Shown here one piece after another: positions 13,701-23,623 of a stretch of DNA of 64,000 bases. Made by a program: the position numbers and the translations under genes. The DNA comes from Tribonema minus (taxonomy: Eukaryota; Sar; Xanthophyceae; Tribonematales; Tribonemataceae): positions 62,001 through 126,000 of the forward strand of contig JAFCMP010000148.1 in assembly GCA_017506865.1 (NCBI GenBank), in the 5' to 3' direction. The stretch's first letter is position 1, and each line of letters begins with the position of its first letter. Below the pieces are notes generated by a model, which saw only the letters and a list, made by a program, of their open reading frames with translations, made no database searches and was not told where the DNA came from.

Positions 13701-16700
13701 GCGGCCGACGGCACCGCACGGCGCACGCATCTACAATCATCCCACGATGCGAAACGGTGAGCGACATCGATTTGGCAGCATGGCCGCATGAGGCAGAGGC
13801 GCCTTTCGCTGCGTTAAAGGCTTGCTGAGTTGGTTTGACGGCAGTGGTAGCGCATGTTCAGTCCCTCTGGCCCCTGTGCTGCAGCTGCTGATCATAGCCC
13901 TAACCCTAGCTCACGACGCTGCAGACGTCTCATGTCCGTGTAAAATACTCAACGGCACTGTACCTCTCTGATTAGTCCCGAAATCTCGCTGAGAGCGCAC
14001 GGAACCCATGCCTCATACTGCTCAGGGGTGCATGTTCTTCATGATGCCCATATGTCCAACTATAAGCACGCTCACCCGCTGCAAATGAGCTCGTCCTACG
14101 TGATGCAGTCCCAAACGAGCCCATCCGCAGCCGCCTGCATGCGCTTTTTCTGCGGCGCACTGCGTGTGATGTTATCGGTGTCTTCCATCCCATCGCGCGC
14201 GCGCCGCACGCAATTCCTCGCTGCATGTCGTGTGCTGTACTTGCTTACCGTTCTTAAAATGCGGCGTCTCCCGTGCCGTGTCTCCTGCTATGGCCTGCAG
14301 GCATGCGCTGTGCGCCAACCAGGTACACACCATGCGCCCACCGCTCGCAACTCCTCGCTGCATGTAGCGCGCTGTACGCGCGGTGAGCATCGCCGAGAGA
14401 GAGAGCGGCGTCTCACGTGCCGTGTCGCGCATCGTGCCCTGCCTGCAGGTATGCGCTGTGCGCCAACCTCACCACCAGCGCGCAGGCGACGCTGTATGAC
14501 CAGTTCACGCAGCTGCAGGCGTTCGCAGAAACGCACGCAGGTACCCCCTAATCCCCCCCCCCCCACACACACACACACGCGCGGAGCGCTGACACAGAGC
14601 GCAAAAGCTCGCGTGCGCATGCAGTGCACACGTCGTGCATTCCTGATGACACTTGCGAGCAGGGTCTGCTTTTGCGGCAAACAGCACTGGGCCTGCGCAC
14701 TGTCAAGGACCTCGTCTTGAGTACCTGACCCCTTAGGTTGCAGTGCAGACTCAGCTGCTGCACAAGGGAAAACCCAGGAATGCATAGGACACCCGGCCTC
14801 CCTTGCGGTGCTATGCTCAACTGCTCTCCGAGCGCTGCCACGAGCGTGGCGAGATGGTATGCTCAAATGTAGAAGCGCGTGAGCTAGAACTCTTGCTGTC
14901 CAGCGCCACCGCTATTGACGGCGCCTCTATGAATGCCTCGATGATCGCGGAGTGTCACCAAAGCTGCGCGTCACCACAGAGAAACTTCAGCAAGGACTTG
15001 CGTGGCTCTTGCTCCGGCGCACCGTCTTCTCCCCGCCGCCTCAACTTTCATGCGCCCGGAGGCGTGCATGAACACCTGCGTGCACGTCTCAGCGAGCGCG
15101 CAGCACTTCGGCTAGGCATGCATGCGCTGAGTACATGGGCGTTTCGTCCTTTTTTTGCCGCAGACGACGCCAACACAACCGCCCTAATAAGGCGGTGCGT
15201 CATCACGGAGGAGCTCGACGCCGACCTCAACTCCGCCTGCTGCGGCAGGGCCACCGCGGACGGCTACAACTACCCTTCCTGCGATGACGTGCCACCACCT
15301 ATGCCGGGCGCGGCTTCGTGTCCGGTGGACGCCGGGGGGTATGCCTACCCCCCCGTGGGGCCCCTGGTACGTGTGTATTGATGTATCGAGTGCCTGAGGA
15401 GTCCAATATTGTGGAGTGCAGGATAGGGTAGGTACACTGGCTCACAAACCTTAACCCTAACCCTGACCCTGTGCCTCCACTGCACTGGTGCTTGCACCGC
15501 ATCGAACCTCGAAGTTCTAGCTCCAGCTTCTGCAATTTTTGTGTTGTCATGTCACTTCCGGCAGTTCTTGTTGAGTGTTGTGACATCAAACAGGAGGGCG
15601 GTTATGGCGCAAATTACGTGAAGCCGTGGGGAGGCCGTGATCTGCGTAAGGTGTTGTTCGAAGTTGTAGTGGCATCTGACCGCTCTCCCGGTTTTATGGC
15701 CGGTTTTTGGCCTGCTCGGTGATGATGCAGCTCAAGTCAGGTGCCTTGCACGTGCTGAAGTCTCACATTCCGATCTCAACCCTGATGCTCATTCTTACCC
15801 TCCTAACCCTGCGCTGACCCTAACCTCAACTCTAAACCTACCCTGACCCTGAAGCTCCCTGGCCCTTACCTCAGCTTCAACCCTGACGCTAACCCTAACC
15901 CTAGGCCAACAACACAGACTGCGACGACGACGATGCCGCGTGGGCAGCCGAGTTGAATGCCGGCGCGGTCATCGACTGCTCGGCGATGCCCGCATGCGCC
16001 ATCACGTGCCCCGGGCCCAACAAGGAGCTGCTGAGCGAGGCCACGCAGCACGCCGGTGAGGTGCACTCGCGTACTGCTTGTGTACTTCATGAACTTGCGC
16101 TTGAGGGGCTGAAACCCTAAGATATAAATCGCGAGATATGCAAGATACCATGGCAGCTCCTGGCCTTGTGTGATGCGCGTGCTCACAGCAAATCTAAACG
16201 TTCAGCTTGGAGTTGGGGTCAGCGTTAGCCAGGCCATGGAGACGGGCCTGGTGAGGTGTACTCGTGCACTGAACGTGTACGTGTGATCTCCTTTTGTGCT
16301 TGTGTGCTCGTGTCTGTTGTGCTTGTCATCAGTGCGGTAGGCGCTAGGTACCACCCGTTAAGTGCCAATTGCCGGTGCGCAGCGCGCATGTGGATGTACA
16401 TGTCAGTTGATGGAGCGCCTGACCTCAGTGACCTAACCCTAACCCTAAGAGGGGCGTAGCGCTCCATGGTCTGGTTAATCTTGCAGCCAATGTACATGTG
16501 CTCTTGTGGTCTGCCTCAATTGGGTGCAGAGTCACTTGCAGCGTGCCGTAAGCCCACATATGTATCGTGACTCGCAGGTCGTGGTCACTGCTGGTGCAAA
16601 TCACCGAATCTTTGCCTCGGTGAACGGCAGCCTTGCTGTTACTCAAGCAGGACGCGAGTCTCCACATGTTCCCTCTTGATGGCACCAGGAATTCATTGTG

Positions 16701-18450
16701 CGGCGCAAAACGCCTCTGCCGCAGCTGCCTCTTGCGCGCGCCGCTCGCGCACTGCGCAGATGGGCTGCCAGTGACACATGCACAGTGTCGCTGACGGTGC
16801 CCCGCGCCTCAAGCATCAAAAAGAAGTCGACGTCACAAATACTTCGAAATATGCAACAACAGGCACTTTCAGAGGCGACTGAGCACCGCATTGCTCGCCG
16901 CGTTTTGCCGCTCGCGCTCTGCCAGCCAGCGCTCTATGTTGCTTTTCGGTGCGCTACACCTGACCGTCTGCTACGACGTACGCTCATATGGCCACTTGAG
17001 GTCTCTTGATTTTGGGGTAGGTTTGGCTTAGCATGAGTCTCAAGTTCAACTGCAGGATCTACACATGCGGGATATACACATTTAAAATTGTAGCCCAACC
17101 CCACCTCCCCTCCCCCCCGCTCTCCCGCCCCGCCTTGCGCCTCCCCCGCCCAAGGCTGCATGCTGGAGTGGTGCCTGCATTCGGCGTGGCTGAGGCTGTC
17201 GCTGACCCTGCTGGTGTTCGTGCTGATGAACCTGTCGCGCCTCATGCTCGTCCGTGGCGTCATCAAGCTGCTGTGGTGAGTGCGTGCTGATTCTAACCCC
17301 AACCCTAACCCTAACCTCAATCCTGAAACTAACTCTAATTCCCATCCTGTGGTGAGTGCGTGCTAACTCTAATGCTAACCCTAACCGTAGGGTATCTTGC
17401 ACTGCAAGCATGATGAGCCGGCACAAGACTGCAATGTTGTAGATGATAGGCGTCATCAACGCTGATGTGGTGAGTGCGTACCACTGGAAACCCTAGCCCT
17501 AGGAACTGTCGCATTACAAACACGGCGGCCCCCAGCATCATGTGGCGGAGCAGATCATCGGTAAGTCATGAAGTACTTGCGACTACGCCTTCAGAACGGC
17601 CGTTACAACACGAGTAACTTCCCTTGAGTCTTGAGTGAAAATCAATGGTTCGTTATTCTGGTCTGGCGTGGCGCCTCCGCTGGCGCGTGCGGCAGCTCCC
17701 GCTCTGAGCCCTCTGCACTGCCTGCGTGCAATCTTTCTTTAAACGAACAGCGCACAATCTCGCTCATATTCAGTATCAGCACTTTCGGGCACGCGCCTAT
17801 CCTCACTGCCTCGAGGCTATCTCTGCCCCCCCCCCCCCCCCTGCATAGTTGACTGGGATACTGACCACCGTGACCTGAGCATCAGAGGCTCCGAGAAACG
17901 GCAAATGCTTGTCGTTGCAGGTGTCATCAAGCAGCAGCAGCGGGCACTCGCCTGTCCTCACTACTTTGACCCCCTCTCCCCCCCCCCCCCCACACACATC
18001 CCCGCTTTTTCTAGGAGGGAGCTGGCCACCTCTGCAGCGGGGGCTCTGTGAACACAGCAACTGCTCGTCTTTCAGGTGTCATCGACCAGCAGCGCCAGGC
18101 GGTTGCCTTTCCTCACTGCCTCGAGGCCCCCTCTGCCCCCCCCCCCCCTCCCCCTCCTCGCCCCCCCCCCCAGGCGCCACATGCACCCCGGCCTCTTCAC
18201 CTTCCGCGCGACGTGCCGCGAGGGCGGCGAGCTCGTCGCCGCCGTTGCCAGCAGCGGTGGCGACGGCGCCGCCAAGGCCGACGACGCGCGCTTCGCGCGC
18301 TCCGTCGCCGCGACGCTCGCCGAGACGCTCGCCGCGTGGCGCGGCACCGCCGTCGCGCAGATCTGCATGGGCGCGCTGCTCACGCTGCCGTGGGCGCTGG
18401 CGCTGCTGAGCGTGTCCGCGGCGGGCGTCGCGTACCGGCCGCGGCAGTGA
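1..18450 (+). CDS. Multi-pass membrane protein with Cys-rich ectodomain, 19 exons, 5' partial
   Basis: Exons by frame, GT/AG and phase: 49-255, 1383-1625, 2353-2505, 3352-3422, 4440-4587, 5737-5868, 6386-6494, 7263-7389, 8696-8902, 9525-9764, 10992-11161, 12268-12405, 12869-12966, 13671-13756, 14449-14540, 15164-15366, 15905-16055, 17155-17275, 18174-18450 (TGA). They sum to 991 codons with every junction in phase. The frame is also open from base 1 to 48, so the first exon may start earlier. Hydrophobic segments: LLACLLSVALLWV (exon 1), LNLMWLLALAW (exon 11), FIVGAAAFVVLA running into exon 13, LSLTLLVFVLMNL (exon 18), ICMGALLTLPWALALL (exon 19). An Ala-rich, probably helical region of about 500 residues lies between the first and second. 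A loop with about a dozen Cys and several N-glycosylation sequons (NGT, NLT, NTT, NNT) lies between the third and fourth. This gives about five membrane spans with two large outer loops, loosely like prominin or tweety proteins, but I recognise no family. Nearly every intron carries echoes of an exon edge. Confidence 0.72.
355..862 (+). repeat. Four echoes of exon 1's 3' end and donor
   Basis: The true exon ends at 255 with GACGTGTACGCCGCGGTG then GTGAGC. Degenerate copies that include the donor lie near 360-393, 519-601, 705-735 and 835-862. The 519-601 copy keeps over 80 bases of the exon; the others keep only its tip. Spacing is irregular. All lie inside the intron downstream of the exon. 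Confidence 0.85.
1023..1125 (+). repeat. Dispersed repeat of about 100 bp, copy A
   Basis: This stretch, with a GGGCGCGAAAAAGCCC near-palindrome followed by AATCTACATGTCGTATGACA, is closely similar to the reverse complement of about 39355-39465. Partial matches occur near 3150-3192 and 13131-13170, and a weak one at 62216-62250. It is AT-richer than its surroundings and non-coding. A short non-autonomous element is likely, but I see no terminal repeats or target-site duplication that would name its class. Confidence 0.6.
1646..1695 (+). repeat. Degenerate CCCTAA tract in intron 2
   Basis: About eight imperfect CCTAAC/CCCTAG units begin some 20 bases after the exon 2 donor. It is one of many telomere-like tracts inside introns of this gene. 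Confidence 0.8.
1815..2352 (+). repeat. Tandem echoes of exon 3's 5' end and acceptor
   Basis: Exon 3 starts at 2353 after GCCGCAG with GTGCCATCGCGCTGCCAG. Upstream copies, each with its own CAG acceptor and the same coding start, lie near 1816, 1970 and 2171. Later units repeat every 190 bases or so and share a block (ATGCAGTAGAAGCATTGAGG and neighbours). Only the last copy continues into an open exon with a usable donor. Confidence 0.87.
2621..2720 (+). repeat. Degenerate TTAGGG tract in intron 3
   Basis: TTAGGGTTAGGG and variants such as GGTAAGGG and GGTTTGAGG recur for about 100 bases in the intron after exon 3. Confidence 0.75.
4690..5030 (+). repeat. Three echoes of exon 5's 3' end and donor
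   Basis: The exon ends TGTACTTCGCCGCGATCTCAG followed by GTATC at 4588. Copies with the same tip and a GTA donor recur near 4705-4742, 4853-4885 and 5000-5025, about 150 bases apart and increasingly degenerate. Confidence 0.85.
5385..5736 (+). repeat. Two echoes of exon 6's 5' end and acceptor
   Basis: The coding start GTGGTCGCCGCCTGCAAGAC at 5737 has earlier copies near 5411 and 5585. Each is preceded by an acceptor-like ATGCA or AACAG and followed by GCCGACGG, then each runs into TTAGGG-type repeats. These copies have no downstream donor. Confidence 0.87.
6500..6990 (+). repeat. Echoes of exon 7's 3' end and following intron
   Basis: A block downstream of the donor (GCGATGCGTGCATGTACAGG) recurs near 6705. 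GCTCATCAGTGGCCTGCTAG near 6970 echoes the exon end GCCTCGTCAGCAGCCTGCTG. A second block (TCGCAAAGGGCGCG) occurs near 6557 and 6896. Confidence 0.75.
6753..6890 (+). repeat. Telomere-like repeats in both orientations
   Basis: TTAGGG units run into CCCTAACCC, then ATATTTAAATTT, then back to TTAGG, CCCTAACCC and TTAGGG. The segment is a cluster of head-to-head and tail-to-tail short tracts able to fold on itself, inside intron 7. Confidence 0.8.
7490..7955 (+). repeat. Three echoes of exon 8's 3' end and donor
   Basis: The exon end GCAACGCTCGACGAGGTGTG plus GAGGGGTGAGTGACTC recurs near 7500-7590, 7690-7785 and 7866-7955. Each copy keeps about 75 exon bases and a GTGAGTGACT donor. The first copy is used in the model because it follows directly from the acceptor at 7262. 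Confidence 0.9.
8069..8101 (+). repeat. (TGC)n microsatellite
   Basis: About eleven uninterrupted TGC units inside intron 8. A second, longer one of over 20 CTG units lies at about 9064-9145 in intron 9. Confidence 0.95.
8412..8500 (+). repeat. CCCTAA tract of about 90 bases
   Basis: Fourteen or so CCCTAA units with variants CCCTAG, CCCTAAT and CCTTAA. It stands in sense orientation 50 bases before the decoy acceptor of the exon 9 echo. A shorter tract (about 8610-8650) precedes the true acceptor. Confidence 0.9.
8545..8612 (+). repeat. One echo of exon 9's 5' end and acceptor
   Basis: CTTGCAGAGCGTACGAAGA and the following 60 bases duplicate the start of exon 9 (8696) with few changes, then break off at GCCGCCTAATCC. 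A transcript using this acceptor would meet a stop within about 20 codons. Confidence 0.9.
9943..9985 (+). repeat. One echo of exon 10's 3' end and donor
   Basis: The exon tip GCGATCGCGCCGAACGCGAC and GTGAGC at 9765 recur at about 9947-9985 with few changes, followed by a TTAGGG array. Confidence 0.85.
10007..10038 (+). repeat. Perfect TTAGGG array
   Basis: Five uninterrupted GGTTAG units within intron 10, about 25 bases after the donor echo. It is one of the cleanest telomere-type runs in the window. Confidence 0.9.
10682..10769 (+). repeat. (CA)n(CT)n microsatellite
   Basis: A short CA run is followed by about 25 CT dinucleotides and CACACA, in intron 10. Long open frames across it are products of the repeat. 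Confidence 0.95.
11096..11600 (+). repeat. Five-unit exon 11 echo array with dimeric structure
   Basis: The block beginning GACTACGCGTTCCGCCTGCT starts at 11101 (the real exon end) and again at 11207, 11317, 11423 and 11533. Spacings are 106, 110, 106, 110. Units 2 and 4 share one leader (GCATGC with TTGACAGACT) and units 3 and 5 another (TTTTTCAAAAGAGACTATG), so a 216-base dimer was itself duplicated. Every unit carries a donor-like CGGAGGTCGGT except the last (GCAGGGGTAGG). Spacings are not multiples of three and successive units fall in different frames. Confidence 0.92.
13050..13123 (+). repeat. Perfect 38-base tandem duplication
   Basis: GAAAGCCCACATACTAGAAG and the 18 bases after it occur twice head to tail in the intron after exon 13. 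The unit contains the palindrome CTAGAAGTCTAG. Confidence 0.93.
14180..14448 (+). repeat. Echo of exon 15's 5' end and upstream intron
   Basis: GCCTGCAGGCATGCGCTGTG near 14295 copies the true acceptor region GCCTGCAGGTATGCGCTGTG at 14441. The upstream blocks CTCGCTGCATGT and GCGGCGTCTC also occur twice at the same spacing, giving a unit of about 150 bases. Confidence 0.85.
15770..15904 (+). promoter_or_regulatory. Telomere-like tract forming a 3' splice site
   Basis: Degenerate CCTAACC repeats fill the end of the intron and the last unit, CTAACCCTAACCCTAG, ends exactly at the acceptor of exon 17 (15905, in phase on both sides). The tract therefore supplies CTAAC branch-point matches, the pyrimidine tract and the terminal AG. 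The acceptor at 6385 is similar, with CTAAC about 20 bases upstream inside a CCTAAC tract. Confidence 0.65.
17276..18173 (+). repeat. Last intron: donor echoes and repeated C-rich units
   Basis: The donor of exon 18, CTGTGGTGAGTGCGTGCT, is echoed near 17348 and 17463 between CCCTAA tracts. Three related units then precede the last exon (about 17780, 17919 and 18075), each with TCCTCACT(GCCTCGAGG), a long C run and, in two, a CAGGTGTCATC block. The frame needs a direct join from 17275 to 18174, which leaves no room for an exon here. Confidence 0.7.
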
Positions 18451-20230
18451 CGGGGGTCTTCTTGGGGGGGGGGGGGGTATGTATGTACATGTCACGCGGT
18501 GAAACATAGCCCGCAATTCTCAGCATGCCCGCCGCGGCAGTGACGTGGTGTGTGTGTGGGGGGGATATGTGTGTCCATATGCCATGCGGCCTTTGGCTGG
18601 CCCATCCCATCAATATTTTCAACGCAGCTTGCATCTCTCAGCAGCGCACGTGCCAGAAAGGCGCGAGGCTCCCAAGTGCTGCTGTCTTCTTCTGCCCTGA
18701 CCGCCAGTGAACTTCTTGAAGCATGCTGTGTTGCCTGCACGGTGTTTCGCGACGATGCCGCCTGCGCTGCCCAGCTCAACGAGCGGCGGCGCGTGCGCGC
18801 TGCGCCACAGCGGCTGAGCAATGCCGCAGCAGCAGCAGCAGCAGCAGTGCTCAGCAGCAGCCCAGCAATGGAGCACCCGCAGCCAGGCAGCGGGCCAGCA
18901 GCTGCACACCATGATCATCAGTGCTGCAGCTGAGCGTCATCACAAGCGACTCTGTGCACATGTGCGTGTGCCCATTTAGATGTGAATGCGGGGTGTGTAG
19001 CAACCACCCTCGCGCTTGTTTTCATCCTGGTGCAGTAGGCCCCCCCCACCCCCCCTTCCACAGCAGGTGCCTCGGGGCATAAGTTATCCCCGGCAGTACC
19101 ATCATAAATGTCATGAAAACACTCACGAGGCACAGTGGTTTTGCTGCGTAGACGGGTGTGTTGGCCGCGTGTTGCCTGTGCATGCACACTGATCGTGACT
19201 GCAGTATGAGTGCGTGCCTCGTCGATGTGTGTGGTTGTCACTGTATGCTGACAGCAGCACTTGAAATCCCTCACGTACATGTGGAACTAATCACCGTGGC
19301 AGAGTACACAAGACACTCAAGGTGGGCCAATGTAGAACAACGCGGACACAATGCAGAAATGCAAACAGCACTTGAGCTGGACAGGCAGGGGGGTTGCACC
19401 TGACCAGGACAGGGGCTTGCCAAGAGGTGATTGCAGGTGGAAGTGGATGCCAGGTATGTAGAATAGCACTGAACTTGGTGCTGAACCAGTACTTGGAGGC
19501 CTAACCTCAGTAACTCCACGGTAGTGACTCACTTGTCACAGCATATATGCCTGTGCAGGTGGTAGGCACATCAGGGTGTAGGTTTGATGCACCACACATA
19601 CCAGGTGCAGCGGCGATCGCATGTCATATGACCCCGCAGCGCGCGAAAATTATCATCCCCCAGCCATAAGCATCAAATGCCACTGGTAATGTGCGCCATG
19701 AAAGCCGCATTATGGCGCGCAAGGAACGCAGTCCGGTACTGCACGTGTATTGAAGCCTGAATAGGCTGGCTACCCTCTGACCTGGCATGTAATCTGAACA
19801 TTATTTTCCCAATGGCATGCCGATGCTGCATGTTGATGCTGCTGCACACTGTGGGGCAACCCCCGGCATCATCTAAGTCAAATGACAATGCATTCTCTGC
19901 AAATAAACGTCAAAGTCAAATGACGATGCATTCTCTGCAAACAAACGTACCTACTCCAACATGATCAAGGCGCTGCTGCCATGGTACACACAGGTGTGCA
20001 CATGCGATATCACATGATATGATCTGTGCCAGGGCGCTCAAGGCCTATCATGCATGCAGCAAGGCACCGAATCATCATTTTTATAGTCAAAGAGGCTGGT
20101 TTACGATCAGTCATCCATGAGCATCGGAAACTTGCAAGCACACACAAAAAGGGTAGATGCTTGGGGATAAACATCCCCAAGGTAGATGCAAAAACTCGGA
20201 TATGTGTGGTAACAGAGCTGCATTGAGCCA
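18451..20230. other. Intergenic region between convergent genes
   Basis: This lies between the stop of the membrane-protein gene and the stop of the armadillo gene. It holds a G run after 18468, a CAG microsatellite near 18828-18850, a tandem duplication of about 40 bases at 19870-19950 (GTCAAATGACAATGCATTCT and its near copy) and a hairpin at 20160-20181. I see no supported coding region. Confidence 0.7.
20160..20181. other. Perfect hairpin near the armadillo gene 3' end
   Basis: CTTGGGGAT, loop AAAC, then ATCCCCAAG: nine paired bases with a four-base loop, 50 bases past the stop codon at 20231. It could form in the 3' UTR of the minus-strand mRNA. A direct repeat GGTAGATGC flanks it on both sides. 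Confidence 0.7.
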
Positions 20231-21703
20231 TTACCTTCTTGATCTGCTGGCAGCAGCGCATGCAAGATTGTTCTTGAGCCTGTTGCCACTTGCTTGAATT
20301 TCTTCTTGATTTGGGTATGCAGCTATGGCGCTTGCAACTACACTTCTTGCGCCTGCCACACCCAGGCGCGCGGCTATGCCGTTGTCAGCACTCAGAACTA
20401 TCATAGTATTGATGGCATGTTGAATGGTCAGTATGACAGTTTTCTCCTCTCGGGGCTGTGACAGAAGGCTGAGTAATGTATCCACGACAGCCTCGCATGC
20501 CCCTGCATGTGCCAAGCGCGCCAGCCCCTCCGGGTTGACAAATCTGCCAGGTTTCGCCAGCACCTCAACCGCTGCCAGGCGAAAAAGGTGTGCGCCAGCG
20601 CTCTTGGCAGCCCAATCCTTCGGCAGCTCTAGGGATGTGAGAGCAGATACAATGGCCTTGCATGCACCCGCATCCCGCAGCCGCTGGGCGCCCTCACCAT
20701 GATCCAAGGCGAGCGCGCAGATTGCACGATCAGCTCCGGTCAAGATAGATGGGGCATACTCGTGATACATGGCCTGGCGTGCGAAAGCGTCGCGCGCAAT
20801 CGTCACTACTGCCTCCGCTGCACCCGCCGCCGCCAGCTGCGCCGCGCCACCATTCAATGCGAGACACGTGGCTGCCTCCAATGCTGACGGTAAAGCTTGA
20901 GGCGCATTGCGAAGGGTTGCGGTGACTGCAGCGCTGGCGCCAGCGGCGATGAGGTTCATGGAGACGGCATGCGTCTCGTCCGTGTGGATCAGTCGTACCA
21001 CTGCGCCTAGGCACACCCATTGCACGTATACATCAAATGGATGTGCTAACATGGCTGTGACTAGCGCTTTGGCACCGCCCGCGGCACAGAACTGGAGGGC
21101 ATCTTGGCTCGTCACGACACAGCCAAGCCTCGCGACAGCGTCTGCAACTCCGTACACGACCATCGCGTTGCGACAGTGGCTCTGCAGTGCCCGTACAAAA
21201 GCGGCAGTGACACCAGCGGCCATCAGTTCTTCTTTTGCTGCTCTTTGCTCGGAGGAAGCGTCACCCGCAGTCGCCACGCCAGCGCGTGCTCTCGTCACAT
21301 CTCCAATCTGCGCCGCTGTAGCACTGGCGCCGCACAGCTGCACCCCTGCATGGGCGGCGTGTTCGCGCATTGATGCCACCACCACACTGCACAGGCCGGT
21401 AGCCCTGAATCTTTGCCGGTTGGAGTCCGACGACAGCAAGAGCTTGTGAGAGGCGTCGAGGGCGGCTTCCTGGACACTGGCGACCAGGGGGTGCGCAACC
21501 AGCGCTGCCACTACGGCCTCACAGGCGCCAATGCTGCCCAGGACGCGTGCGGCAGCGAGCTGCGTCGCGTCGTCCGCAGCCGCGGCGACAGCGCGCGCGC
21601 CCTACCGCTGCACGCTGGCGACGTCGGCGAACTGCTGCATCACTGCCACGATGTGGACAGCGCACGACTGCGGTGCATCGTCATGCTGCTGGTGCTGGGC
21701 CAT
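20231..21703 (-). CDS. Armadillo-repeat protein, intronless, with one in-frame TAG
   Basis: From ATG at 21703 the frame encodes 33 codons, a TAG at 21604-21602, then 456 more sense codons to TAA at 20231. Both sides of the TAG read as one protein: IVAVMQQFADVASVQR before it and GARAVAAADDATQLAAARV after it. The body is a string of armadillo-like helical repeats of about 40 residues with recurrent AGAxxAVVxAL and AAGxxAAV motifs, such as GACEAVVAALVAHP, AGAAEAVVTIA and AGACEAVVDTLLSLL. Such proteins are protein-binding scaffolds; the partner is unknown. The gene has no intron, unlike the intron-dense genes on either side, which suggests a retrocopy or a gene of different origin. The TAG may be a young inactivating mutation, a readthrough codon or a base error. 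A shorter protein starting after it is also possible. Confidence 0.72.
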
Positions 21704-23623
21704 AAAACCCCACTGGCAGGCTGGCGGCCAGCGGTGGGTGCTGCACGATCAGCTAGTGCCGCAGTGTGCTAAAATGTCGCAGTATGCTGGAGCTCCGGTT
21801 TGATTGAATATTGCAGCCTGCACAGGTGGCGAGCGCAAACAGGTGGTGAGCACAAAACGGGCAAGTGCATCCCTTCGTCGTACTTGCCCCTCTTTGTGAG
21901 CACTGTGCAGAAGATAAATTTTGCGTTCTGCATGTCACACTGCTTCAACTCCTGCAGATTTTGACATGTTGAATCATGCAGGCAGCACACGTGGATTTAC
22001 AAATACTGCAGTCACCAGCGATTTTCTCTGCATTAAGGTTTTACATGACTCGCAACACTCGAGGTTTTTCATGACTAGCACCACAGCTCATGGCCAGCCT
22101 TCACGACACTGTGTGCCTTACACTAGCGACTTGTCAGTGTACAGCAGCCAGTACAAAGTGCATACTTCGAAGTATATTGAACAAATCGAGCGTCAGGTCC
22201 AGCATGGTATGTACAGCACTGCTCCAACCTGAATTTTGGGGAGATATATTTGGCCACCAGGGCCAAGAAAAGACCGCCTGCCTTAAGATGCGTAGGCCCT
22301 GGGCGCACTCTAATTGACCTCGCTGCGCCAACTGCGAAGTTCAAGCTGCAGATGCGCCTGCATACCTCTCCAAGTCCTGTCGACAGCCGCCACATGACTC
22401 GAAAGGCGCTGATCTCGAGGGTCAGGCTGCAGAGACAGCTCCCAATTAGTTCCTGACACTCCAAGCTTGTGTCCTCATTAAATCCTCAAAGGCAACCTGA
22501 AGTGCCAGACACTGCAGCTACCAAACATGTGCCGCTGACACTAATTTACACGTTGCAGAACAGCAGGTGCCTCACCTATGGCTGCCTCACGATGGCACCA
22601 GTGTCACCTAGCCCCCGCTAGAGGCTCTTGCTTGACACCATAGGCACCGCTAGTGTTGCGAAGATAGTCTTGAGAAAACTTCCAGGCGGACACCTGTGGT
22701 GGAGGATGCCACAACAGTGTCACTGTAAGCAGGCACCAGCTGATTTCCGATGGCAAAGTGTCAGGGCTGGGTACACGGCACGCTTGGCGACTGCAGTGCT
22801 TCAGCCAAAGATTAAAGCAACATCAACATCTCGTGTCCGATGCGCAAGCTACTCATATTCTGCCTTGATGATTCGAAAGCAGCAGAGGCTACTGTGGTGT
22901 AGCTGTGAGGGTAGCCGGAAGTCAAAACAGCAGCAGATTATCATACGCAGATCCCAGTTCACGCGATCTAACAAATATGCTCCTGGGATCTTCTAACCTG
23001 AGTCACGGCTGTCCCAGACTCCTTTCCTTCGCACAATGCAACGGTATCGCAGCTCCTTCTTTCTTTCGCGTCTCCTATGTACCAATTTGGCGCGAACGCG
23101 CGTTTGAAGTTCTAGATGCGAGAAATCGGCAAATTTTTAGCTGTGTGGGTTTGAGGGGAAAAAAAGAGAAAAAAAGGGGGAAGAAAAAGGAGAAAACGAG
23201 GAAATTTCGCTCCAACGCCGCCGCCACTTCACAGCCGACATTTCATGCAGAAGCATCCCAGACAAGCACAGTATAGAGCCCCAATCAAGCACCAAACGTC
23301 ATTTATGACGAAATGACATTGTCGGGGAAAAACTCATCATTGGCTGCAGCAAACATGCTTGGCAAAGCAGCAGAATTCACTCATCACATGATGTTGCCTG
23401 TGGATGATGTCTGCAGTCAGTCTGCTTTATATGGCACATTGTGACTTTGAAAATTTGTGCACTGCAGTATATACAGCTTCTGAATTTGTTGATGTCATGC
23501 AGTGTCATGCAGTGCACTACTTAGTGCACAAATTCGTCATTTCATCATGCAATTGATGATGCTGCCAGCACCAGCACACATACACTAAGACAAATGGTCA
23601 CAATGTTGAGAACCTCAAATTCA
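21704..23623. other. Intergenic region upstream of the armadillo gene
   Basis: This lies between two minus-strand genes and should contain the armadillo gene promoter. It is AT-richer than either flank and lacks telomere-like tracts. Visible are a purine-rich stretch at about 23155-23205, the palindrome GTCATTTATGAC near 23299 and direct TGTCATGCAGTG copies near 23495-23515. No protein is supported. Confidence 0.6.

Noticed and set aside
14803-15163. In-frame open stretch upstream of exon 16
   Set aside because: It ends with an ordinary CCGCAG acceptor at 15163 and lacks an upstream acceptor in phase with exon 15; it was left as intron, although partial retention cannot be excluded.
17900-18130. 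Possible exon reading GVIDQQRQAV
   Set aside because: The block occurs twice, lacks a GT donor in phase, and the join 17275 to 18174 is already in phase.
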